This document shows positions 54,364-64,000 of a stretch of DNA of 64,000 nucleotides, piece after piece; the first letter of the stretch is position 1, and each line of letters starts with the position of its first letter. The notes beneath the pieces were generated by a model. That model did no database searches and was not told the origin of the DNA. It was given only the letters and a program-made list of their open reading frames with translations. The DNA comes from Acanthaster planci (taxonomy: Eukaryota > Echinodermata > Asteroidea > Valvatida > Acanthasteridae), in NCBI RefSeq assembly GCF_001949145.1, contig NW_019091366.1:375496-439495 (forward strand). The letters are read 5' to 3'. The position numbers were made by a program, and so were the translations under genes.

Positions 54364-55337
54364 GGATGCCTCCATGGGCTAACTACATCGTGAATTTTTA
54401 TTGTGTGTTCAAAGATCGCTGTCGCCGCGTGTTTATAAATTATTATTTTAGGAAAATAATTTGTCCAACGAAGTATGTGTGCTCTTCGACATGTTTACTG
54501 CTTTGTTGTCTCCGTGATATGAATATCATTACACTGGGAAAAATAGTTCTAGGCAGGACTATAATTCCTTTTTATCCTTTTGCCCTTTTTGTTCATCATT
54601 ATACATGTATATTAAACCTTCTTGTATGAATGTCTTTGAAGTATTCAAGTTATTTTATTAACGTGTTATATGAACTCAGTAGGTCTCTAAAAGGTCTCTT
54701 TAATTTCACGAATTGACATTTTAAATGTTTGAATATGTTACATGTTGTTGCCTTCCAAGGAGAGGGGGTCGTGGGTCAAAATAATACATTAAATACAAGC
54801 AAACGACTTAATCATTTACCATTCTAATCACGTGCATTGCGGGAACTGATGTTGCTGGTTGGTTGGTATAACTGGCGGCAGGTGGACGATGGGTATCTGT
54901 CATGGTAGTTGTGATAACAATATGCACGATGCTGAGAACTTCAAGTTTATACGTGTATAACGCTAATTTTAACGTAAAGTGGTACCCTGACACTACGTTT
55001 TTGCCAATTGTACTCACACTGCTGGGCAGGGCAGATCGGACGTATAACAAACACTGATAGTTTATAAACGTACACTGATCATTTGTCTTTTGAGGTGGGA
55101 CGTGTGAAGAAATTTAAAGAGTTAAACCAGATAAATAGCTGACGTTTACCAATCAATTAGATGATTTAAGATTGGAGTTTTTAAAATAAATTTGTGCCTT
55201 GAAAAGTGAGCACATGTCATTGTGTGTGTGTATGTTGTCGAGCCTCTCCAACTCTCCTTAGTTTTGTTTTGGCCTCAAAATGAACAAGACTGACTTAGTT
55301 TGGTAGTCTTTTTGGTCTGTCTGCAATCAGGCCCTAC

Positions 55338-55491
55338 GATGAGCCAGTTCGGTGTTTCAATGGCGCGTGCCTAAAATGAAGCCTTCAAGTTGTGTCCGAG
55401 GTCATTCGGGAACGCAACGTCTACCTTATCGCCTTCTCGTTCATGTGCTTTGTTCTCGAATGACCTTTTTGAAATACCGAACTAGCTCATC
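55338..55491. repeat. MITE family 3, copy 2
   Basis: Clear inverted ends GATGAGCCAGTTCGGTGTTT and GAAATACCGAACTAGCTCATC enclosing about 110 bp; interior TGTCCGAGGTCATTCG as in copy 1. Non-coding. Confidence 0.75.
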
Positions 55492-56204
55492 GGTGGTAAC
55501 CTGCCAGTTCTGCTGTGTGCGACTGCTCGTCCGCAGCTGGGCGAGCGCCAATGCATAGACTAAAGCTCGTTGGTGAAGTTACTACAAATTATTACGAACT
55601 GTTTTTTTAACGGACGTTGTCCCTCGTGGGATCTGACGCCACCCTGGGTTGAATGCTGTGTGGAACATGGACTTGGAGGAAACTTAACTTTCGCGCGCCT
55701 TGATGTAGTAATCACTGTAAGTTTTAAAAAATCTCGACCCTTCACTTTCAAAAATCTAATTATGTGCGCATGCACATAAATGACGTGGAGGCAAAAAGCT
55801 TGAGCTGCCCATTGAAAATGTATTGGGGCAGAAATTTCAACGTCATTTTCTCTTAGCTTCTGCACCTATTTGCTCTTTTGTCTTTGGAAAACCCTCTGAA
55901 ATTATTACAGCTATTGCTTTCTGGTCTAAAAGGATTTTAAATTTGACTAAATAAAAAAGCAGTCTTTGCTTTCTCCCCAAGCGCACGAGGTAAAAAAAAA
56001 AACAGGGCTCCTTGATGACCATGACCCCCCCCCCAAAATGATGGTTACGGTATGTACTTCAGGGTACTATGCACCACTCGTACTACGTTGAATCGAGGGC
56101 TGAAAGCAGGGTGAATTGCGGGCTACAGTAAAACTCTCCGTTTTATTTCCTCACTAGAACGATTGCAAGTGTTGTGGTTGTTCTGTTCTAACGGCGCTTT
56201 CAGC

Positions 56205-56415
56205 CACTCAGGTATTCGTTTATTCATAACCTTATTAATCAGCTTCACATTACGGAGGAGGAAACCGGAGTACCCGGAGAAAACCTGCGAGAACGAGTAT
56301 GGACTGGAAACCAAATGCACTTAAAGCCTGGGCCAAGCTGGGACTCGAATCCGGGCCTCATTGGTGCAAAGCGAGGAAAGAACCGCTACGCTAACCCGCT
56401 GACCTGCTAACCCGC
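56205..56415 (-). repeat. tRNA-derived SINE
   Basis: On the minus strand the head GGGTTAGCGTAGCGGTTCTT contains an A box and CCGGATTCGAGTCCC contains a B box, followed by the body block GTTTTCTCCGGGTACTCCGG. Same family as 47170-47545 and 37255-37370, truncated at the 3' end. Confidence 0.7.
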
Positions 56416-59400
56416 TCCCCCCCCCCCCGATTGTGAGTGTCCTCCACTGATCTCTATTATTAAACCCTACTGCAACCGAAAGAGGGCGCTGTGGTCTGCG
56501 CTCACACCCATCAGAAAATTTACTTTGCCTTGTTAAAACTTAAAAGATGAGGAGAATTTCGTTTGCTGTATATTCTATTACTGTTGCACAGTATGTAAGA
56601 TTTAAGTTTGCTCTTCTGTCGCACTATTATTAAACTGTTATTAGTACTAAATAATTGGTAAAGATTTGAGCTTTCATTATCTATTCCTTCAGATACCGTG
56701 ACGTCATTTCGTTGACCACATGCGCACCTTCGAAATCTCGGTTTGGTTCCTAACCGAATCGTCTGAGTATCACCTCCTAACCACTTGCTCCTGCGGATAT
56801 TTATCTCAGTAAAAGGACACAATTTACTTCAGTCGCATAAAAAAATATTATATCGACTCAAAAACTAAACAGTGTTCATTTACTCTACCCAATATCCATC
56901 CAACCATCAGGTGTTTTGAAGTTAGGATGAAGCCCGTAGTGGCAACCGTACCACAACGAAGCCGAGATTTGGAAAACCATCACACTTCATGTGCTGGCGC
57001 GTCTGGTATCTTGTCGATACGTCACACGTAAACAATGCAACGCGGGATAGCGAGGTACGCCGTTCTCGCAAAAATCGTTTTGTGTCAGTACGATACATAC
57101 AGTCTCTTGCGGGACACGCGGATCTTGGTCCTAAAGGAATGTGGAAATGGTGCCGATAATTCCCGTCACCACCGAGCTTTCGGACAGTGATTGGGATAGT
57201 CTGAGTCGCCTCTGCTAGACATGGTGTGCGTTGCACAAAGCCTGGTAAGTAAGAACAACACGCGGTACCTTGAGCTTCAAGGACTGTACTGAGGCCTAAA
57301 TACTTCCAGCTCCACATCAGTGGACCGCCAGCGTCATGCCAGTGGTCTATTCATTCAGTCATTGTCATTCAGGCTAGATCCACAGTGCGTGCAGGGCCGC
57401 GTGTGGCAGTGGTAATGGTATGTGTTTTATTCCTCCGTGGGTTTACTCGTTATGAGTCGTGTGTCTTGGTTTACGTTTTCATCGTCATTGGGAGTACATG
57501 GACACGGTTGTTGTACAGTTGTGTGTCATATTTTTCTCAGTTAATCAGTGGGAAGGGTTGTAGCACTTAGATGTGCAGTTGTAAAGTGTAGGCCTATGGC
57601 CTACATGTAATTGTACAGTTGTAAATTGTAGGCCTAATTGTATTTTGAAAGAGCGTCGCATTAATTTCTATCGATTTCATTTGCACGCCAATCTCCAAAA
57701 GACTAACTTACATTTAATGTCCATAGTCCATAATTGCCAGGTCCCTAAGTTTGCCGGCAATTGTGCTTGGTTTTCACAGTAATGGGCAAAATAATGGATC
57801 CCACTGGCAATAAGCCTGTGTAATTCAATTGGCTTTCTTGGGTTATCCCAGAATGAATCAACCTTATCTTGTTTTCTTTGTGTACGATTGTTGTTTAGTT
57901 GGTTGATTTCTGAATATATTAATAACAATAATGTCACCGATGTTAATATTGTATGTAGCCTGTTGGAAGATTCAAACAGTGACAATTAACAAAAACATTA
58001 TAGCAAAAGTACAAAGGACAATGGCTAAAAGACATTTCAGTCATGCCAGGCACATATGAGGAATACTGCATGTGTGTTAGCTCTTTCAGCAGCTTAGTTG
58101 AGTGAGATTTTAATTTCGAGATTGCCATATATTTTAATTTAATTTTAATTTATTTCAAACACATCAACAGTGACCAAATCGGCAATTACAGGAATGGTAC
58201 ATGTAAATTAGAATGATAACCCACATGGTGACTTGTGGACTTTAAAGTAAATTTGAGATAAAGATTTTAGTAAATGATGCCCTTGGAAATCCAAGTTCAA
58301 GGAATGCTCTAGTGCAGTAGTTATGATAGTTGACACTGGATGATTGAGGAAGGTTCCTTAATAAAAATGCCTGGAGTTGGAAATAGTACAAATTTTGTTG
58401 AAGTAAAATGCCCTTTAATTTTGTTCATTCGGGCAATTAAGCAATTGAAAAAAACAGACTTTTTTCTTGGATTCTCTTGGAATTTGACTGAAGGATCCTT
58501 CCCAACATCTGGGGGGAGGGGGGCCAGGGTAATGTTTTATTCAAGTTATTCTCATAGTTGTTGCTAGCTCTTCAGTCTTTTTGTTGGGGCTGCATGCTAA
58601 AATGATCAGATTCACGGGGACTCAGGGAAAAAATTGAAGATGAGATCACAGTGTGTTGTTGACGTGTGCAGCATAACAATCAAAAGGCCCTCCTTGTCTT
58701 CAACACCCCTGAGAATATGTTGCGGGTGAAGGTGCGTTAACCTCAAATCCATTGACTTTAAATCCAATAAGGTGTCATTTGGCCTCTGGTCAACCTCACT
58801 TTTCCGTTTCCAGTTTGACACGGTGTTGGAAGTAGCTCAAATTTTGTTGAAGAAATTTGAGGATAATCCTTGTTATCCCAGTCATAAAAAATGGGGGGTT
58901 GGAGGATATTTGGCATGCATGTGTACAGTGTACATGTATATGTGCGCATAATATGAACATATCTTTGTCCCTCAGAGCCAATCATTGCTAGAATTTGTTT
59001 TGTAAATCTTGTTCAATCTAGAACATGTACATTTGCACTGTATGAATTCACTCACTATGCCTAAAAGATAACTGAAATAAGTTGTTCAACTCTACTTTTT
59101 ACTGCCGCAGAGTCCATCCTCCTGAAGATATGAATTGAAGAATCCATTTCAGTGGAACTCGGCCAGCTTAACTGAACGGAAGCCTCTGCAAATGGAATAT
59201 GTATTTGTGTCCACAGTTTTGGACTTCATATTGGAGTTTATATTTGGATATGGTGTGCATTCACGACATGCACATTTTGACAGCTGTTCGGTACTAGCAG
59301 GATTCATGTGAGAGTTTTATCAATAAGCACTGCCGGGCGATAAACCAAGGCATGCTGATGAATCCTGGAGTTCTGAGTGATTCAGAGTGGCAATGTCTTC

Positions 59401-59514
59401 CATCTCGCCGGTGTAAACTACCAATATTTGGATGACGCAGAAGTTCACCGACCTTTCGGGGGCCATTTTTCCTTGCATGAATTCTTTTAAGTTGCATTGC
59501 TGTCGAGCCTCGCC

Positions 59515-59792
59515 ATGACCACTACTCCTTGCCGGTTCCATCAGCCCTTCCAACTGGCCCACGCCCTCGGGCTCCTCCTGATCTTTGCCCTCCTTGTTAT
59601 CTCCACCCTGGGGTCGCTTGGGGTCGACGCCTGCCCCTCCAGCTGCACCTGCAACCTGGTGAGCCGGCGTGGCGACAGGGAAGGGCGTGGCCGGGAGGGG
59701 AGGCGGCCCAGTCGGAGGGAGGTTGTCTGCAGTGGGCGGGGGCTGAAGGCACCCATCGATCCCACAACTGTTCCAAAGGACACAGTACAGCT
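59515..59792 (+). CDS. First coding exon of a leucine-rich-repeat surface protein, partial
   Basis: ATG at 59515 in good context (CGCCATGA). The exon encodes 92 residues plus 2 nt and ends at a strong donor (CAGCT/gtaagt). Residues 1-43 hold a hydrophobic signal or anchor segment (ALGLLLIFALLVISTLGSLG). CPSSCTCN at about 43-50 and VVC at about 75 are LRR N-terminal cap cysteines. A hydrophilic Arg/Gly-rich insert (SRRGDREGRGREGRRPSRR) separates them, and DTVQL leads into the first repeat. The remaining LRR exons must lie beyond; none could be identified up to 64000. Such caps occur in LRR receptors, adhesion GPCR A members and others; the family cannot be fixed from this exon. Confidence 0.65.
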
Positions 59793-60444
59793 GTAAGTAC
59801 AGAATTATTGGATTTTGACGGGTTGTTTGCCCTGTGGCGCGATAGTGATTTCCTTAGCCATCTCTTAAGTTGTTCATTTGATGCTGTCTTTGATTGAAAA
59901 CACTTTTCTTTTTCTTTGTTTTTTGTTTTTTTTAGCAGAGCAAGGACCACTTAATTTCCACCACGTATATTATTTTATATGAGTGGCAAGTAAACTATGT
60001 AATTTTTGGTGCATGTGGAGAGCTTTGACTACCAAAAAACCCCAGCATTACCTGTTCATATACATGTATCATGCACATTTAATTGGTCAGTAAGAAAGTC
60101 AGAGTGTGGGTTCCAAGCCTCCTTTTCCTTTTTTTGTCAGTCTTGCATAAACACAAATAAATTTTTATCACAGATTTCAATTTATTCATCAGAGTAGACA
60201 GGTAGTTAAAAAAATTTCCTTTTATTCACTGATGCTCTCAAGTTCAAAAATGACGAGTTAACTTTGCTTTCAATTTATAAGGCCAACTCATTGACAGAGT
60301 TCATTGCTTGTTTGTTTTTTTCCCCCAAGTTTTTTACACCCACCACACGTTGGTATAACATTGAGCCATTTATTTGTAAGAAATATGAATGTATAGATAT
60401 ACATGGATGTACACCTGTGCAATTCCCTACTTCTTATTTTCTGA

Positions 60445-60503
60445 TTAACCCTAACACTCCTCAATCGTTCCCCTGTTGGAGGACTGAGGAGTGTTAGGGT
60501 TAA
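60445..60503. repeat. 59-bp palindrome, TTAACCCTAAC family, copy 2
   Basis: Near-perfect hairpin from TTAACCCTAACACTCCTCA to TGAGGAGTGTTAGGGTTAA with a short loop. Same size and ends as 60629-60687. Confidence 0.8.
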
Positions 60504-60628
60504 TAATGTGAAAATCCATTTTTTTCTTCAATATGTTAGGATAGTTTGTACAGGGTATGTTCAGCAAAATTCATGAGCTGATGCTGTGTGGGAACATGCA
60601 CGGACCTGTTTCACTGTGATCGACATCG

Positions 60629-60687
60629 TTAACCCTAACCCTCCTCAATCCTTCACCTGTTGGAGGACTGAGGAGTGTTAGGGTTAA
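60629..60687. repeat. 59-bp palindrome, TTAACCCTAAC family, copy 3
   Basis: Ends TTAACCCTAACCCTCCTCA and TGAGGAGTGTTAGGGTTAA, 125 bp downstream of copy 2, same orientation and loop sequence (CACCTGTTGGAGGAC). Confidence 0.8.
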
Positions 60688-63072
60688 TCATCAAATTAGA
60701 GAAGCTGTAATCTGTCCCCCTACCTCATTCATGTTTGGGTTTGTGCTCCATGGAAAGTTCCCCTTCCCCAACAAATCTAGACACTTTACTCTTTTTCAGC
60801 CTCCTCACAGAAGGGGCCCGCGCACCAGGAAAATGCCTTGAATTCGCCCCATTATCCTCCGGGGTTATTGATTTGGGGACAAAGGGATGGTTGACATGTT
60901 TGTTGTCCAGGGGGAAAAAACTCCGCCTCAGCTGCCTTTATCCTCCCTGTTGATCCACCGAAGGACACCCTAAAGTGAAGATCCGGCAAAAAAGTTGGAC
61001 GCTCACAATGAGTTGAGCTAGGGACAGCCTCTGAACTGGTGCAAGACATTGTTGGCTTGTCTATGGGTGATTATCGCACCTGACGTGTAGGCAAAACCAG
61101 AGGTACCGGGAAGATTAGCAAGATAAGATTATACCATACATGTACCTTAGTCTGTGATTATACAAACCTCACATTCCTCAATTTTCCAAGGTCCGCCCAG
61201 AAATTCAGAAAACTGAATGAGTTGGACATGTGCCATCCGTCTGTTCTCCATTGAGATGAATGCCTTTAGACAGTTTGTACAAAAAGTCCCATGCCTTTTG
61301 GTTTCTTGCTCATTGGTGGATTTTTAAAGTTTGGGAAAGGATCTTTGCAAAATGCCTACATGGAGGATAGGAAGTTTGAGTTAATAGAAATGAGGACGTG
61401 ACATAAATGGCCAGTGGTTCTTGGTATCATTTGCTTGCACTGGATTCGAAAAAGCCCCAGAGCCCATTTACGTCATACATACGTACATGTTCCGTACATG
61501 TGTCAATATCAGCGGTACAATTTTGCGGGTGTAATAAGCCTTTTGCGAGTTGAATTTGAACAAAATCTGGTACACTGAGTTCTTTCAATTCACGTGAGCA
61601 TACAGGTAATTTGAATATTCCCATACTAAAACCACTGTTGCTATACTGCATGATTTGGGGCAAGCTTTTGCTTAGTTACATAAGAAATGCCTTGCAACAA
61701 TACACTGTTCTTAATGGACAAGGAGGGCACAAAGGAACCAGTCCATTCTAGAAATGGTGGTCACGATGCAAAAGCTTGCCCTGAATTACGGGGTAGATGT
61801 ATAGCAATGTGTCTTTAACCCTCCTATGCTGAAGTCACTCTTTGGGTCACTTGGCTAACACCTCTAAGAAGCACAGCTGTGTGGTGTTGTGCACTGCACC
61901 AACTGTCCCTCACAGGAATATCAGATTGCACTTTTGTGCTGCCCAACAATTGAGCTTCACTGTTTCATGTGCATAATTGTGCAGTAAACCAAATGCAGTG
62001 AAGAGGACTGCACAAAAGACCCTGGGTCATTTTGTGCCGACAACCTACTGTGTACACGCTGAACCTGTGCATGTCTGAATTCAATATATAGAAAACACAT
62101 GCTCACCAGTGACTGTGGGCATTTGTGATGTAAAACCAAAGAAGGGTTCTGGGGAATTCAAATTGTTATTACTCAGTGTACCAGATTTTATTCAAATTGA
62201 TCTCGCTGAAGGCTTATTGCATGTACAATGTATGTAAATTAGGTCCCCCCCCCAAAAGGCACGCACCTGCACACTTACATGTACATTATGATCTAGGTCT
62301 GTGTGCATTCAGCACCTGTTTCCATCTCCTAATTTCATTTTTGTCGCCATTTTCCACCTTATTGCCTTTCTTGAGATGTACCAATGACTGGGGCCCGCCC
62401 TTCCATCTTGCCTTCTGCCTCAGGGGCCAGTGCTGAGTCATGGGTCTTGCTGTGATCCCACACCAATTCTCTTGGGCCGCACACCAGTGTTGGCCTGCTC
62501 CACCTCACTGTTATAATCCTGTAATTTCATTCAGAGTGATTAAGGCCCAAGAAATAATTTATGAAGCGTCCCACTTTCATTTTTCGGGTAAGGTATGTTC
62601 CAGATGCATCATGTTGAGTTTGTCATATCCCATGCATATTTAATCATCGAGGGTTAATTGCTTGAAGATTCGGAATGGTGAACTGGTTCAGCATCTGGGA
62701 TTTACTCCAATGCACAGAGGCCTACAGTTGTTTATCTACACAGAATTAGAGAGTGATGCATGCTTGCAATTCATGTGCTTTGTCACTCCCAATAAAGTCC
62801 CAGTTGCTGGCATGAACAAAGACCTATGGAGTATGGTCGGTGACTACATGTATGCACTGTAGGCCAAAGGCCCACATTCATGCATAGGAGCTCTACACCT
62901 GCGCCCAGTGTATACACACTTGAAGGGATACAGAGATCATATTGACATGTACACTACTGGTGCCTGGCTCTATTCTGTTGTCCAGTTCCTTAATCAAACG
63001 GATGAGGAACTTGACCTACCGGTTAGAACTGAGTTTTAAAATTGGAGTTGAATTCTCCTGCCAGAAAAAAAA

Positions 63073-63247
63073 AACCTGCTGAATTTCAGGGATTTTAAAA
63101 TCACATTTGTGGCCCTCAGTCCAGGAATTCAGGGCAGAGTTAGCTGTGCATTCACAAAAAAACCTGGTGAATATCAGGGGTTTTTATATCACATTTGTGG
63201 CCCCGCAGTCCAGGAATTCAGGGCAGAGTTGGCTGTGCATTCACAGA
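63073..63247. repeat. Two-copy tandem duplication, 88-bp unit
   Basis: Units 63073-63160 and 63161-63247 share ATCACATTTGTGGCCC and GTCCAGGAATTCAGGGCAGA. A few substitutions and a small indel separate them. Confidence 0.85.
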
Positions 63248-64000
63248 ATCAATGTTTGTGCACTGTACGCGTATGTAAATTCCATATGGTACGTGCTATT
63301 TACATCTGTGTACCCCCCTCATAATGCATCTGTTCTAAATCTGTTGTAAATTCTGTAACACTGATTACGGAATGTACCGCTATGCATGCAGGTGGACCAT
63401 TGTTTACTGAAGGTGAACACTTTGCTGGCTTGAGTCTGATTGAATTCTTATCTTCTGCATTTTTATAGACAACCCGCTGCCCACCACTTCAATCTTTCTT
63501 CTCAGTGTGCACCCATGAATCACTGTTAACGGCAGTTTTTAACCTTGAAGGCAACCTAGAGTAGTGTACATACATTGAAGGAGTGACTCATTTGAATTAC
63601 CAGAGGCACTCAAACCTGCCACAGTAGTTGTGCCTGATGGAGGAAGAGCCATCATTTTTATCTTGGTGACAAATTCGTCTTTTCATGATAAATTGCCAGT
63701 CAAATCAACAGCCACGTTCCGGTCTGGGGTGTCCAAATCGCCATGTTGTCCTGTCAGCGTTGGTATTTTAATAAAATGGCCCTTTAAATATGAAATAGTG
63801 GTGACAGTTTTAGATATTGCGAGTAAAAGGTCGAGTGTATATTGCAAGGAACCCTCAGTGCAACCAAACGCTATCGCTCCTCGGCTTTGTGCGTGATGAT
63901 GCATCGTTTGCCAAGAGAATATGTTACCCGCTCTGCAAAAAAGGGTATTACATGTAAGTCGCACCAAGCCAAAACACGTAATGGCCCATTCTATTTGGAG

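Larger units (their letters stand above)
53832..59514. other. Intergenic between SLC49A3 and the LRR gene
   Basis: Contains the SLC49A3 3' region, MITE copy 55338-55491 and a SINE at 56205-56415. An acceptor-like stretch (ctactttttactgccgcag, ending 59110) may start the 5' UTR exon of the LRR gene. No other coding exon recognised. Confidence 0.5.
59793..64000. other. Presumed intron of the LRR gene
   Basis: Non-coding as far as I can see. It holds twin 59-bp palindromes (60445-60503 and 60629-60687) and an 88-bp tandem duplication (63073-63247). The open frame at 63630-63896 lacks recognisable content. Confidence 0.45.

Noticed and set aside
56330-56410. tRNA gene
   Set aside because: A and B box-like motifs are present, but the sequence does not fold into a full tRNA and continues into a SINE body.
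63630-63967. Overlapping small frames at the right edge
   Set aside because: No family signature and codon composition like the surrounding non-coding DNA.

Overview
This is a stretch of animal nuclear genome. All multi-exon genes have GT-AG introns (one GC-AG), proteins are metazoan, and the non-coding DNA is full of short inverted-repeat elements and ACATGTAC-type words. The protein set and repeat style fit a marine invertebrate deuterostome. An echinoderm is my best guess, but the sequence alone does not exclude a hemichordate or amphioxus.

Layout from left to right. (1) 1402-5471, minus: five coding exons for the N-terminal CAP-Gly and basic region of dynactin p150Glued (DCTN1); the gene runs off the left edge. 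(2) 7.5-18 kb: an old tandem segmental duplication. Each unit carries a single-exon secreted C-type-lectin/PAN gene, broken in the left unit (8804-9545) and intact in the right unit (14386-15129). Each unit also carries the last exon of a subtilisin-like (S8) protease, which is only a relic in the left unit (about 11890-12150). (3) 17789-22310, minus: a complete nine-exon S8/proteinase-K-like secreted protease. (4) 24252-30505, minus: its eight-coding-exon paralogue, with all catalytic residues but a 2-nt deletion in exon 6. A third single-exon lectin/PAN gene (28079-28912, plus) lies inside its second intron. (5) 33707-34264, minus: an orphan 185-residue gene. (6) 38553-53831, plus: SLC49A3 (MFSD7-type transporter), nine exons. 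Its 10.4-kb first intron contains, antisense, a complete four-exon SLC16/monocarboxylate-type transporter (41698-44139). (7) 59515-59792, plus: signal peptide plus LRRNT exon of a leucine-rich-repeat surface protein that should continue to the right.

The middle cluster (three lectin/PAN genes, two full proteases and one protease relic) is a locally duplicating set of secreted, probably digestive or immune, proteins. The transporters and dynactin are ordinary housekeeping genes. The intergenic DNA and introns hold at least ten families of foldback or MITE-like elements, several present in two or three copies with visible target-site duplications, and three tRNA-derived SINEs. No CRISPR arrays, rRNA genes or free-standing tRNA genes were seen.
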